Assembly: GCA_002633005.1 (NCBI GenBank)
Contig: NMRA01001025.1
Span: 1-64,000, forward strand
Length of the DNA: 64,000 bases
Reading direction: 5' to 3'
Source of the DNA: Phoronis australis
Lineage: Eukaryota > Phoronida > Phoronidae
This document shows positions 1 to 11,435 of this stretch, in pieces. The notes beneath the pieces are model-generated. The model saw only the letters and a program-made list of their open reading frames with translations. It was not told the origin of the DNA and did not search any database. Made by a program: the position numbers and the translations under genes. Each line of letters begins with the position of its first letter. Position 1 is the stretch's first letter.

Positions 1-682
1 GTAAGTAAAAACCGTAAAGGACATTAAATTTGACATTTGTAAATTTCATCGAATTTTAAAGATATATTTGTATGATTATATACTAAAAGTTATGATGTTG
101 GCAACTGTATATCTGTAACATATCTGTAACATGAACTGCTTAAGACCAAAACAACAGCTCGGACTAGATGAGTGCCTTTTATAGGTAGGCTCTCTTCGCT
201 CGTCCTGGTGGCAGTGACCCCCCCCCGTATATGTATGTGTGTGGCAACCCATTTGTCTCTGAAATTGATAGCTGGACGATGGTCTACATGTGAATAACAG
301 TGAATTCTGAGAATTGTCCAATACTTTATCTGGGATTGTCAGTAGCTATCACAGGGTCGCGTTCCTCAAAAGCAACAAGACACTCTCGAAAACGCAAGGT
401 CACCCAATGCTTTGTTCTTTGCGAGATATCGTTTATAATAAGCACACTGGTCTTTTCCGAGAGTTTCGTACGAAATGGCACCCAGTATTTTGATACAGAT
501 GTCAAGACTTAAGTGGGAGAATGTGTCCACGTTTACGGCGGATTCATAGTTTCATGTTAAAAAAGGTCCAGGAACATCCATTTTAACACTTGAACATCTT
601 TGGTTGTTCAATCATAATGTAGTGAAAGTTTACATTTGACTCAACACCATGCATGGCAGTTATGCTTTTTCAATACTTAAAG
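1..682 (+). other. Intron 3 of SQLE copy 1 (whole intron; upstream exon outside window)
   Basis: The window opens with the donor GTAAGT. The same donor with similar following sequence occurs at 38212 in copy 2, directly after coding exon 3, so exons 1-3 of copy 1 lie just upstream of the window. The intron ends at acceptor AAAG before 683, where copy 2 has ACAG. Sequence along the intron remains alignable with 38212-38879, and I see no other element in it. Confidence 0.85.
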
Positions 683-3600
683 CGTCACGTTTGTGGAGGG
701 CATTGTCACTGACGTTATCGAGGATGAAAACGGAATAGTAAATGGCGTCAAGTACAGGACAGAAAATGGAGATAACCTCGTCAGGGTAAGTTGGGGCCTA
801 CAAAAAGTCAAGTTGTCCTATAAAATTGCAAAACATTTCTTACAAGGTATAACAGCGTGAACATGTCGCCCACACATTCACAGTTGTACACTGACATCCC
901 AGGGACTCTTTGGATATGGAAATGCATTAACCGATTTTCTTAGGTGCAACAGTGCATCACGGCTATCCCCGTGCTCGATAAGTGCATTCCGTGGAAATAT
1001 AATACTGATACAACAATTGAGCTAGATCAACTTCTCCAGGTAATGCCTGAACGCTGGCATACAATTTCTGTAGTGGGGGTTTATCTCTGCAGGCCAGTCG
1101 GTAAACAAACCCTTTGATTTAAATAGCGCCATATACATCACACTCGAATGGACCTCTTTCACACAGTCGCCATTTTAAAAAATAAACCTCTCTCTGTTTT
1201 CTAAACGTGCCAAGGGCATTTGATTTGGTTATTACTAACACACTAAACAAGAAGTTTCCTCCCATTCTTTTGGTGTATGTAAATTTCACCATGTGGTGAA
1301 ATGCTCTCCGGTGGACCTTCAGCTCTGTTTATAAACTGAGTATTGGTTACCTTCAGCCATGACCAAACCTCCGAGATGAGCTATAACTGTTTCCGCTCCA
1401 TAAGTGAAGATTTCTCTCTGCACGAGAGTGGCTAATGTCTCGAGTCTATGGGAGCAAGCAAGCGCCATTATGCGTGTGATCAATAAGTACGCTCAAACAG
1501 AGCTACAGGTCCACCGAAAATTGCTTCTGTGAGATGCACGTAAATCAAACGAAACTTTTGTGTGGATGCGAGTATTTGTTGAATGACTTAGTACTAATAA
1601 AATCAAATTCCTTTTAGTTCTTATGAAATTACAAACGCTTCGTTTCACTTTTTTGTAACAATATATAGTTTTCCCATAAATGCAATTACCCATAAGGCAA
1701 AAGTCGTCCGCCATCTTTAAAGGCAAGCTTTTGTTGTGGGGTTCACGTGTTGAATGTGGCTACTATTCCGTGTATTGCTCCGTAGAATAATGTCAATTTT
1801 GAAAGAGAAGCAGAATACAGTACAGGAAAAGTATTATCAAGCACATTGGACGCGTATCGACCTCGACCTTCGGTTTCGGTCGATACGCGGAATAATGTCT
1901 CGTGGGATACTACTTCATCAACGCCACTCTCGGTACGTTTCGTGTATATCCTTATGTAGTTTGCCACGTACGATCACAAGAACTGAATTCAGATTAATCA
2001 TTTACTTGCGACTTACATTTAAACGTGAGGATACACCGTGTTGTTATGTTTGTCTCTTGTTGAAAACATTGTTCCTTTTCAAAGAACTGGGTCTCTTTCC
2101 ATGATGATGTGTAAGTTCAAAAACTGTTTTAAGTTGAACTCTGGAGGCAGACATTTTTCAAGAACTGGCGACCAGTAGGGTATGGCTGTGGTCGTCCGTC
2201 ATTAGAATAGCTGGTAACGGACATACAAAACAAGTAACAATTTTATGTGGAGTGGGCCTCTATATTGTTAAAAGAACACACAATGATTTAACCGGGGGTT
2301 TTGAACTAGGTGTCATTGAAAATGGGTTGTATGGATCAAAAACGACCAACGTCAAAGTCAGCGATATTGTTTAATAGGCGTTTTTATGCGATGTAGCAAA
2401 AAGGTTAATATTCCAAATTCCCTTATCAGCCTACCACCACGAATGTTGCTGACAGAAAGCTGAAACACAAAAAGTGGCGCCTCGTGAGACACGTGGCTTC
2501 AGGACTATTAATAGTAAAATGTTCAATTTCTGTCTTTATAGCTGTGTGCCATTGTATACCCACGTGATCAAGGTTTCATTGAATCTGATTTCAGTAGTTT
2601 CTTTCTTGAGTAAATCCGGATCGATACAGTAGGGTGGTTTGGATACTTTAAACGGGGTTTTACTAAACCCGCATTCTGTTCTAACAAAACCAGGCTTTCA
2701 GACTTGTAAACCACGTTAGGTCTAAAATTAGACCAAGTTTAGGAAGACCAGGTTCAGTCTTAAACCTGGTTTTATTAAACCACCTTTATGAAATCGGCTG
2801 CAGATGAAAAATAAGGTTAGTGGTGTGACAAGCAAATAATGAAACGTAGAAACTTCGAGTTCTTTTCAAGGGCTTGATTTCCTTGCAATTATATTTGAAG
2901 TATCATTTCTGGAGATTAATTCATGTGATCGCAATTGGAACGTGTGAGGGTGAATGGTGTACAATGCGAAGGTGGAACACACACGTATGTCACTGAATTC
3001 TACTATGTACATGTATGTACATGTACTCATAATCCTCCACTTTCAATCTTCCAACACTGTTTAGATCCAGGGTATGTTTACTGACCAGGAATTTTATTGT
3101 TTCAGGAGTTTCATGCAGCTGTCACAGTAGTTGCCGATGGGCGATTTTCAAAGTTTCGTAAGCAGTTCATGACCAAAAGTCCAGTGAGTAGCTACGTGGC
3201 CGTTGGCACTCTTTTGGATGGAGACAGCTCCATGGAGGACGCAAACCAACTCCACTACTACTCATTCGACGATCTCTCATGCTACATGGTAGTGTACGAC
3301 ATTTCTGACACAGACCGCCGCGCTATGCTCTTTGCAGCCGATGGAACTTCGAAGAACATGAAGGAATTTATAGCAGATGTCATTGCCCCCAGGTTGCCAG
3401 GTGAGTAATTTTTTGTTGATAAATTCCAAGGACGCACCCTTGCTAGAAGGAGATTTAGTCACGAGGTGCGATAAAAATCGGTTTTGTGAACTTTTTCATG
3501 TTCAGTTTGTACAATTGCGACTTTAGGTGAATACAGTCTACATGTACCTGCTCTCTACTAAAATTAACTAAGTTTTGGTTTAGATCATTTTTTTGTAAAA

Positions 3601-5998
3601 ATTGGTCTTACCTTCTTCCGTACTTGGTTTAGAAGAGAGATTGAAATCAAATGGACAGATTTGGCTACAGCTGTGGTTCCTAGTGGCAACTTTTTTACGT
3701 TTACACTTGTGTCTTTGTAGTTCTTTGACGAATTTTCATGAGATTTGGCAAAGAGTTTGGAGAGACGACACATTCCCATTTTCAGAATCAATTATTCATA
3801 TTTTTCACTCTACATGTTGTCGAAATGAAACAATTCACCAAATTTCAACCCTGTAATGCTGCTGTTATACTATTAGAAAATCGCATTCTATAGTCTATCT
3901 AGGGTAGACTTTTAAGAACCACTACATCATGAACACATTTGCTGCCCTCACTTCTGATTTGCCAAAACAGAGTAAGTGATTCTTGCTATCATTTTCTTGG
4001 CATCAGAGAGATTGCAAGCCCCCCTACGAGATGGCCTGGTGAAGAACGGAATTCGAACATGCAGGGCGAATTACCTCCCAACAGATCGCGTATTCATGCC
4101 CGGCCTTCTTGTTTTGGGTGACGCATTGAGCATGCGCCATCCTGTGACTGGAAGTGGAATGACAGTGTGCCTGGAAGACATCAAACTGTGGGTAGATCTA
4201 ATGTCTGAAATACCGAATCTCTACGACTACGAAGGAATGAAAGAAGCTACCAGGATTTTTTACGGACAGCGCAAGCCTCATATATTTACCATAAGCTGCT
4301 TAGCTGAAATTTGGAACGGCGTGTTTTCCTCCTCTGATGGTAAGCAAAGGACTATTAGTACATTCTGGAAAAGATTGTCTTCATGATTTAAATGTCGATT
4401 ATATGTATACAAGTATGCCACTTGCGTTCTCATATTTCCATTAATTGTAGAGGCAAACTGGGATTTGATATGTTGTTTATTTAAACAATCCAAATACATC
4501 TTCTTACTGTAGCTTACCTGAAACAACTGAAGTTGGGGATGATAAACTACTTAAAACTGGGTGGCAAGTGTGCAGAAGAACCTGTACTAATGTTCGCGGG
4601 GTAAGTATACAGTCACATATTCTTTTTTGGTCAGGAGAGCGTTCTCTATCTTCAGTCACTCGCGATACACTTGCGGCGAGAATTCTTAGTCAATGATACT
4701 TAATAATCACATTCGTTTTAGGCCAAAACAGATCCACGAATTTAAGATGAGCCCGTACGTTGATTCGACGTTTCGGTTTATTACTTTAAATCATTTTCAA
4801 GGCAACAGTTCACATACTCGAACAGGCGACACAAGTGGAAAACAAACTGTGTAGGTACACGTCAAAATGCATTGTGAGATGAGACTAGAAATCAAAACAG
4901 TTGGAACTCAAATGAACCAATGTTTCTATTGCGATAGCGCTCAACATGGTTCAACCGTAAAAGTTTAATACTAAAAAATCAATGCGCGCGGCTGTTTTTG
5001 TGCCATTTTTTACAGTTTGTTGGTATCCACAGCACTTGTTTCTATGTCACGTTGATCTTGGTGTCACGCTGAGGCGATCAAGAAAATATACTTACAGATT
5101 TAGAATGATTTTTCCTCTAACTTATTACAAGAGGGGGTCTTTAATCTGAAATTTGTCGTATCTTTACGATGAGCCAGAACAACTAATGCGTACCGGAAAT
5201 GCGACGTATTCACCATTTTAAGTTTCAACTATGCTTTTTATGCAAACACATGGCTAACTAAATAAACAACCAAATTTGTACAACCCAACATAAATCAAGA
5301 ATACCCGAAACAAAATAACGACGGTTTTGCACTAGGTGGTGTCAATACTTTCTCAAGGACAACATGATCACCATTCAGGAATTATTCCTGAACTCATGCA
5401 CAGGAAACTCAGGCCACGGATATAGACGGGAATAGTCGATGATTTCTGATTTTCGACCGAGCTACAAAATTAATTAAAACTGATTGGAATGACATAAAAG
5501 ATAATGATAAAACACCATAAGCCTGATACATATTATTTAACTTACTATGAATTTTCAAAAGATTGAGATAGGATTTTTAAGTAGTGAGCCCAGGTTTTAA
5601 AGTCGGGGTACAGAACAGAACCACCTATGGACTTAGTTATCCTAAACCTGTAATGGTGCTCGTATCAATAAACAGGTCGTTATGCTTGTCATGTCTAAAG
5701 GGATTTTTTACAACGGCCAAAGCATATCTAAAGTTTTTCACTTTGTTTTGCAAACATTTTTCGTTTTCTAAAACATTTCGGTGAAATACAGCGAGTAATC
5801 TTGTTGTTTTTTAGGTATACGACTGCGCCTCTGTCCTTGTTGAAGCACCTCACAACAGCATTGCTATTTACCTGTTATCAGACGCTGATCAGCCAACCGT
5901 TGGTGAAATTGCCTTTATCCTTCTTCAACGCCGCAGGCATCTTCGCTAAAGCAATGGGCCTCACGTTGAAATTCACAATTCAAGAGTTTTGGGTGTAG
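683..5998 (+). CDS. SQLE: Squalene epoxidase-like FAD monooxygenase, copy 1 (3' part, exons 4-8)
   Basis: Squalene monooxygenases epoxidise squalene to 2,3-oxidosqualene on the ER membrane, using FAD and O2, at the entry to sterol synthesis. Coding exons: 683-785, 3106-3400, 4007-4339, 4513-4600 and 5815-5998 (stop TAG). All have GT donors and AG acceptors, and phases join in frame. Exon 5 carries the family motif VVADGRFSKFRK (the 'DG' FAD motif). Exon 6 carries GDALSMRHPVTGSGMTV (the 'GD' FAD motif, human LLGDAYNMRHPLTGGGMTV). Exon 7 has the LKLGGKCAEEPV segment and exon 8 the hydrophobic C-terminus. Every exon matches the length and phase of copy 2 (26788-46190), with roughly 90% identical residues in exon 5 by eye. 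No stop or frameshift is visible, so it looks functional. The FAD Rossmann exon is upstream of the window, so substrate and activity cannot be judged here. Confidence 0.93.
1851..1889. repeat. 12-bp perfect hairpin
   Basis: CGCGTATCGACC at 1851-1862 is the exact reverse complement of GGTCGATACGCG at 1878-1889, separated by 15 bases. It is CpG-rich in an AT-rich intron and sits in sequence absent from copy 2, so it is probably the centre of an inserted palindromic repeat. Confidence 0.7.
1950..2560 (-). repeat. Dispersed repeat, inverted copy of 33380-33910
   Basis: Read on the - strand, this segment matches the + strand at 33380-33910 over several hundred bases with moderate divergence. Anchors are GGCCACGTGTCTCAC, the stretch around TATGTCCGTTACCAGCTA, and the end with ATTTACTTG and CTGAATTCAGTTC. 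No coding potential is recognisable. The family was not identified. Confidence 0.6.
2631..2788. mobile_element. Small foldback MITE
   Basis: It starts AGGGTGGTTT and ends AAACCACCTT, with further inverted similarity inward (CTAAACCCG, and CCTGGTTTTATTAAACC). It is about 158 bp, non-coding and palindromic throughout. It is absent from the matching part of copy 2. The family was not assigned. Confidence 0.6.
4601..5814 (+). other. Intron 7 of SQLE copy 1
   Basis: Length is 1.2 kb against 2.7 kb in copy 2. It is alignable with 43336-46006 in patches (for example 5020-5130 with 44730-44830). The promoter-like insertion (43955-44105) and the GGGGGG-rich repeat (45195-45352) of copy 2 are absent here. 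I see nothing else. Confidence 0.7.
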
Positions 5999-6176
5999 AC
6001 TTCACGGATCTGTCGAACTCTACCATAGCTAAGATAAAATGATTAATCAGGGTGTGGGGAACAAATTATCGAAGCATGAGGTGGTGGCGTATTAATATTT
6101 AGGAATGATGTTGCTCCTCGCCAATCCATGATGTCGATATCTAACGGCTTCGATTTTGGTGTGTGTGTAATATGAT

Positions 6177-6242
6177 CACTTATTATAAACGGAAACGTCA
6201 CTTATTATAAACGGAAACGTCACTTATTATAAGCGGAAACGT
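6177..6242. repeat. 22-bp tandem repeat, three units
   Basis: Units begin CACTTATTATAA and end CGGAAACGT, at 6177-6198, 6199-6220 and 6221-6242, with one base difference in the third. The corresponding place in copy 2 (near 46395) has no such array, so it expanded after the duplication. Confidence 0.9.
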
Positions 6243-6809
6243 CATAAATTTCAGGCATTTCGTCTGGAGCTCATTAAGTACCACATGTTTATCTATTGAC
6301 CTTCACTGTATAGCCTCGGACTTTTCCGAAATTTATAATAGTATAGGTTTGTTATAACTTGTAATGGGATCAAAAATTCAACCCACAATTCCCTGCTCTG
6401 ATCGTAGTCTCGGACATGCTGTTTACATCAGGCACAGACTAAGCTAAAGACAATCCCATATAGGTAATTTTGATGAATACGTGTTATTGTGTGGCTAGGT
6501 CTTTCCATGTATCTCGAAAAAAGAATAGCGGTGGATTGTGGCGAATGTTGCCGCAGGTCCCACACTCCTGCATGGCTGATCGAAATTGCCGCCTGTTCAA
6601 AATGACAGGATGCGCGAATCTGTTGCTATCGCACTACAGTTTTGGGAAGTCACTAATGTACTGTTTTTATTCCACAAATTTATTCCAGATAAGGTGATCT
6701 TGCGAGTAAGACGAGCATTGATCTCGCGAATTTTTGCGAAGTTTTCGCATAAAAAATGTGAAAATCTTAAATCCCCATTAAAATGTACTAGATCGCAAAT
6801 ACCTGTATA

Positions 6810-7020
6810 TTAAGTCTGATCAACACGTCACCTGTTGGCCATATCACGTGACATCAATTATACAATGCAAGTTGTCGTGAAGGCTTAGTGGACTAGAACT
6901 TCAGCACGTTTGGCAGAAGTTCCTTGGTTCATGTCCCGGTAGGGGCAAAAATTGTTTCAGACTACTATTCATGTTAGATAAAGTGATGTGGCCAACAGGT
7001 GGCATGCAAACCAGACTTAA
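6810..7020. mobile_element. TTAA-flanked inverted-repeat element carrying a tRNA-like SINE unit (copy 1)
   Basis: The ends read TTAAGTCTG and CCAGACTTAA, and a further inverted block (CACCTGTTGGCCA with TGGCCAACAGGTG) lies just inside, giving roughly 40-bp imperfect terminal inverted repeats. The interior has a tRNA-like segment with an A-box-like part (GGCTTAGTGGACTAGA) and a degenerate B box (TTGGTTCATGTCCC) followed by GGTAGGGGCA. The same insertion sits at 47466-47637 downstream of copy 2, so it predates the gene duplication. The interior also resembles 27981-28086. Confidence 0.7.
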
Positions 7021-7780
7021 ATATGTTTGCAGTTTAGTCAAGGTTTATTGCCACGATATGCGTCACTTTAGCATTCCACATACATGTATATGTCATTTAG
7101 TCACAACTTTAAATGGAATGCAATCTATGGAATAGAATACGAACCCGAATGTGAAATGCCGATTGTCTGTGAAACTTGTGAACTGTTTTCTGGCGCATTG
7201 TGGATTGCAGGAATGTACTATTTGCTGACCTCTCAACGCACCTGTTTTTGATGTAGATTTAACGCAGGAATGTGAAAGTACTGATAAGAATTGGCTATAC
7301 GCAGGGATAATTTTGAGAGCAAGTGCCGCGTCAATGGTGCAAAAATAATTTCAATAACGCACTCTGATTGCTTAATTTACTTGGGCCAACAGTCCCATTA
7401 ACACTGGAAACTAAAAAGGACAGAAAAACAACATGGCCCATAGCACCGCCAAATTGGCCCATAGACTCGAAACCGTGTGTTTCAATTCATCTTTATTAAA
7501 ACTATTCCTAAACTACTTTTATTGAAATGATAAAAAATCGTAATTCTTGTGATCATGTGCCCCCCCCCCTCCACGCAACAGGCCAAGCCTTCAGAATAGA
7601 CATCCTTGGACCTACAAAGACTAATATTTATGTTTCTAGGGCCCTCAGTGAAAGATAAAACACAGGCGTCCCATTAACCTCAGCGCACTTTCCGATTCTC
7701 CTGTGTTTGCATACGGGCGTCGGTATGCCACTTGTCACGAAGTCAGAAACGTCTGAACACATTAAAGTGTTTGCTTGAAC

Positions 7781-8871
7781 ACCATCGTGGATCACAAGGC
7801 CAGTTTACACGTCCCGATTTTGCATTCGTGAGTAAATATACTCATACGAAAAACATGTCAAGTTTTTTGTGGTAAATCAACATGCGTTTCGAGGGAATTA
7901 GCGGCAAGGCAATAGCGGATTTGCAGCGCAGACGAACTACGCATTGCGCATGTGCGAGTTACTTCCTTCGCGAAGGCTCATGGGATAGCTTGTGGTCAGG
8001 CATGTCTTGAGCAGGCTGGATAGTGTATGCATTTGGAGTGATTTGCAAACTAAAAACCACGTTTCATTTTTTTGCTTTATAATACCAAGCAAGTCCTCTC
8101 TCTCGTTTGTAAACACAGCGTAGCTATGATCAGTGACCGTGTGACCGAGGGCACGACTGTCGTCATGTTCAGTATTGGGGCTATCGGCGTTGATTTCGAA
8201 ATCTCCTCCGGTTTCAGACAAGTTGAGAGTTCTTGGGTTGCTTAACTTTTGTAGCTTTCGCCGTGGATATGCTAGAGACGTTAATTTTAAGAGGAAACTC
8301 CGTCGGAATGTTGTTCTCATAAGTCCTTTTTCCACCAGGAAAATGTTCGCTGCACACACGATGGCCCCTAGGCAATTACATCGCACTGGATGCCGCAGGC
8401 ATTCAGGGGCGATAGTACATCCTCACAAAAAGTTACTCATTTCAAAATACAGCAAATAAAATCAAATGAACCATACATATAGGAACACGGAGTTACAATT
8501 AACACATACCACGACTCAGGATACAATTTAGTCAGCAAAACTTGAACAAATCGATGAAAATCTGTCGCGGTTTGCTCGAGTTTCTCTCAGTTACCGGGTG
8601 CCATTTTGAGGAAGTTACGTGAAAATTACGCATGTTGACGAATAAAAAGTCCAAGGGACACACATCTTACAAGTTTCACCCGATACCTTCTCATGCTATT
8701 TTACAAGTGTCGCGCGCTAGCGTCACGCGCTTCGCTCAGTCTCGCGCTAACCCTTGCCTAACTCACATGATTCAGTTGACATGCTTTGTGGCTATCGTGC
8801 ACGCGGTGATAAAATTAACGGCAACAAAAAAGTGGAGTTGTAATTCTTCGCCAAAGTCAACTTAATTCTCA
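7781..8871. other. Unassigned insertion-derived sequence
   Basis: This segment has no counterpart beside copy 2. A 149-codon open frame on the - strand (7937-8386) has no recognisable domain and biased composition, and is probably chance. I see no RNA gene. Confidence 0.4.
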
Positions 8872-9112
8872 CAACTAAGCTTCATCAAAGATATGTATAG
8901 AAGTAGAAAGGACCAATGAAGAAAGTAAGCGTTTTTTAAATGAAAGTTTTAAGTGTAGATTGTATTTTTGACGAGGTGAAAACTCGAAATCGGTATCCCA
9001 AATCCGGTCACGGCCAGTTTAAAATACACTGAAGTAACGAAATGAATACAGAAAGCGAATGGAAGTATTGTAGCCCCTATATGGCCAACCGAGGGGCTAC
9101 GTGTTGCCTACT
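8872..9112. repeat. Dispersed repeat with palindromic TAGCCCCT end (copy A)
   Basis: It matches 25124-25338 in the same orientation: AACTAAGCTTCATC at the start, TTTTTGACGAGGTGAAA in the middle, CCAACCGAGGGGCTAC at the end. The end contains TAGCCCCT at 9071-9078 inverted as AGGGGCTA at 9092-9099. It is probably the terminal part of a non-autonomous transposon. It abuts the truncated THAP frame at 9097-9306. Confidence 0.7.
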
Positions 9113-9306
9113 AGATGGCCCCGCGTTGGTTTGAATGCGCTAAATCTCGCCTTACTCCCAGCTCTCCTAATGTTGTTTATCCATTTTTCACGAAGTTCTT
9201 GGTTTGCAGGGAACACATAAAAACTCAGATTTTTATCTCTCTTGTTGTTTTTGAAGCAGCCAGGAACACAACATGTGTATCCGCCGTAAGTTTTCTTCGC
9301 GCTCAT
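9097..9306 (-). pseudogene. Truncated THAP domain (transposase-type zinc finger)
   Basis: On the - strand an ATG at 9306 opens a frame containing CCVPGC, SFYVFP, LREKWINNIRR and AFKPTRGH. This is the first part of a THAP domain (C2CH zinc finger, the DNA-binding module of P-element- and Kolobok-type transposases and of host THAP proteins): the Cys pair, F-x-FP and W. The closing C-x2-H and HF are missing because the frame runs into the dispersed repeat ending near 9112 and stops at 9097-9099. The open frame continues 59 codons upstream of 9306 without THAP similarity, so 9306 is the better start. It is either a broken gene or one THAP exon; no partner exon is visible. Confidence 0.75.
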
Positions 9307-9483
9307 ACCGCGTATTATGCTTGTTACTATGGCCGCTTTCGGAATCCTGACCACAGCACCCACAATGCACCATATTAACCTAATTTCAATATGGCGTCGC
9401 TGCAAATCCGCTATTAGATCAAGCCACGGGTGGCGGAGGCATTTCTTGCTAGTATTGACCGGCGCACTCTTTGTGAATATCAT

Positions 9484-10155
9484 CTTGACAAAACTGGTTA
9501 CTGTGGCGGAAATTTAATAAGAAACATAGAAAACTATCAGGAAGAAGATTCACAATGACAGGAATTTTGTTTTTTACGAATCGTAGGATTTGAGTGTGTG
9601 TTAAGTAAGGCAAAATATGTGCTAATAAAATTTAATGAGGTCACGAGTTTCACATGTCCTTTTATTTATTATGACCTTGAGGGGTCATTCAAAATCTGGC
9701 GTGAACAAGGGCAACAAGAATAATTGCATGAAATATCGAACCAAGAGAAATATTACATGGACTTGATATGTCCCGAAAATTGATTCTCCCACCATGCGAA
9801 TTCTTTACTCGTCTTTTAAAAATGTTAAACACGGCTTTGCCTGCATTTCATTGATCCGGAAGTGATAAATTTCCAGAATACGACTAATTTCAATTAGCTT
9901 TGAAATTTGTCGGAAATATGTTCTGCAGTCTTAGATAAAGCTGCATTTTGCCGTGTATAGCTGGCTAAAAATGGCAATCGAATAAGATCTTTTACTCTCA
10001 TAAAGAGGTTCCATAAGGGCCTTATAGTGACAGGAATATGTTTCGGTAATCAACAAGAGCATCAAAACCCTCGTCGACTAAAAAAATGCTTTGGGATTTT
10101 AACCCTGAAATTAAAAAATCGAAAATGGGTGACCTACGTTGGTAACAGAATTACG
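9484..10155. other. Featureless AT-rich sequence
   Basis: No open frame, RNA gene or recognisable repeat is seen. It ends at the TTAA that starts the Kolobok-like element. Confidence 0.4.
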
Positions 10156-10317
10156 TTAAAGGAGAATGCCACTTTATTAGTATTTTTACCATCTTAATCG
10201 GTCTATGTCCACATCGCCTCTTATACGGTCGACCTCACCTTGCCGAGAGGTGTCGCATTAACCTGTGAGGAAGGTGAGAAACGACGCACCGACGTCAGTG
10301 GTTCGTTTTCAAAGTGA

Positions 10318-10600
10318 ATGCCGCTCTTTTGCAGTGAATCTTTCCCGCTTGTCCGAACTATGATCCTGCGAAGAAAGCGGGTATATCGTTTTTTCGACTT
10401 CCTCGAGAACTCGAAATGCTCAGGAAGTGGCTGGCGGTAGTGGATAATGAAAAATACGCAAATATGAGGCCGTGAAACATCTCCGTGTCTGTGGCCGGCA
10501 TTTCATCGACAGTGATATCTCTGGCGAATTCCGGCTTCCCAAAGAACCACCCATATACGTTCCGTTACCTGTGCATGTTCACGGCGCCTCTCTAGTATTT
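10318..10600 (+). pseudogene. Degraded THAP-domain coding region of the Kolobok-like element
   Basis: The ATG at 10318 begins MPLFC. After a frame change the sequence reads NYDPAKKAGISFFRLPREL and MLRKWLAVVDNEKYANMRP. After a second change near 10475 it reads KHLRVCGRHFIDSDISGEF. Together these give the THAP order: N-terminal MPxFC, F-x-LP, W, then VCGRHF (C-x2-H plus HF). At least two frameshifts make it non-functional. Its position just inside the left terminus supports its being the transposase N-terminus. Confidence 0.75.
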
Positions 10601-10981
10601 CTCAGATCAGTGTATTCCGGTTCGAACTGATAGTCTGTGAAACCTAACGATCCGACCCGTGAACTCTTTGTCGGATAAGCTCTTGACTAAGTCGGGATTG
10701 GCGCCGGCGAGTTGCCATGTAGTCGTTTATTATTTAGCGTTCTGTTTCAAAATGAATTATTCCCATCCTAACCAATACTTATATAAAACTGAAATAAAAT
10801 CTGCCTCATTAGATACAATTTGTAATGCCTTTGCAGTATTCGTGAGTGCAAATGTTGAGAAGCCAGCAATGAATAAATCACTGCGTTACCGGCTTTTGAT
10901 TCCGGCAATAAAGGTAATTGACCGGGCACCGAGGCCGTGAGAGCGCATGCTAATTCAGTGGTGTTTGCTGGCAGAAAGCTG

Positions 10982-11070
10982 NNNNNNNNNNNNNNNNNNN
11001 NNNNNNNNNNNNNNNNNNNNNNNNNNNNNNNNNNNNNNNNNNNNNNNNNNNNNNNNNNNNNNNNNNNNNN
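10982..11070. other. Assembly gap (89 N)
   Basis: The run of N interrupts the nested non-LTR element. The real gap length is unknown, and most of the element's ORF2 and 3' end could be hidden here. Confidence 0.99.
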
Positions 11071-11431
11071 TCCCCGGAGGGTTGTAGATAGACACGATTG
11101 TAGTGGTTTTGCTGTTGATGCGGCATTCAACCGCCACTACTTCTGCTGAGAGCATATTTGTGTCAATGGGAGTGAAATCAACCCCTTGCCTGACAAGGAT
11201 GCCCACCCCGCCGCCCGAGCGGTCGGAGCGATCTCTCCGTACAATGCTGTAGCCAGGTATTGTGAATTTGATTTTGTCGGACAGGCCGGTTTCGTTCATG
11301 GATACTACGTCTGGTTTTTCGTCGGCAAGATACTCTATTAGAGTTTGCCGTTTTCCTCTCGCCCCATTGAGGTTGATGTGTAGTAGACTAGCCATGACGG
11401 AAACACGTGGTGTCTCTTTTGTTACTGTCAA
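11071..11431 (-). pseudogene. Non-LTR retrotransposon ORF2 fragment: APE-type endonuclease N-terminus
   Basis: Read on the - strand from 11431, the protein contains LLHINLNGARGKRQ, EKPDVVSMNET, GYSIVRRDRSDRSGGGVGIL and VSIYNPPG. These are the N-terminal blocks of the apurinic endonuclease domain of LINE-type ORF2 (the N of the first strand, the NET metal-binding glutamate, the RDR..GGGV block and IYNPP). The frame is intact up to the N gap, so the rest of the endonuclease and all of the reverse transcriptase are missing. It lies 4 bases downstream of the ORF1 stop (11436), the usual ORF1-ORF2 spacing in I/jockey-like elements. Confidence 0.85.
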
Positions 11432-11435
11432 AATT

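Larger units (their letters stand above)
786..3105 (+). other. Intron 4 of SQLE copy 1, with insertions
   Basis: The first ~900 bases and last ~250 bases align with intron 4 of copy 2 (for example 1610-1650 with 39575-39620, and 2840-2870 with 40670-40700). The middle, about 1690-2800, does not. It holds a hairpin (1851-1889), a dispersed repeat (1950-2560) and a foldback MITE (2631-2788), all inserted after the duplication or lost from copy 2. Confidence 0.7.
5999..7780. other. 3' flank of SQLE copy 1, duplicated at 46191-48440
   Basis: This non-coding sequence stays alignable with the flank of copy 2 up to the C-run near 7560 (48238) and about 200 bases further. It contains the 22-bp triplication at 6177-6242 and the TTAA-flanked SINE/MITE at 6810-7020. 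No polyadenylation signal is convincing, and no gene is seen. Confidence 0.7.

Noticed and set aside
7937-8386. 149-codon open frame on the - strand
   Set aside because: No recognisable domain, no splice context, absent from the paralogous flank; an opposite-strand frame overlaps it. Most likely chance.
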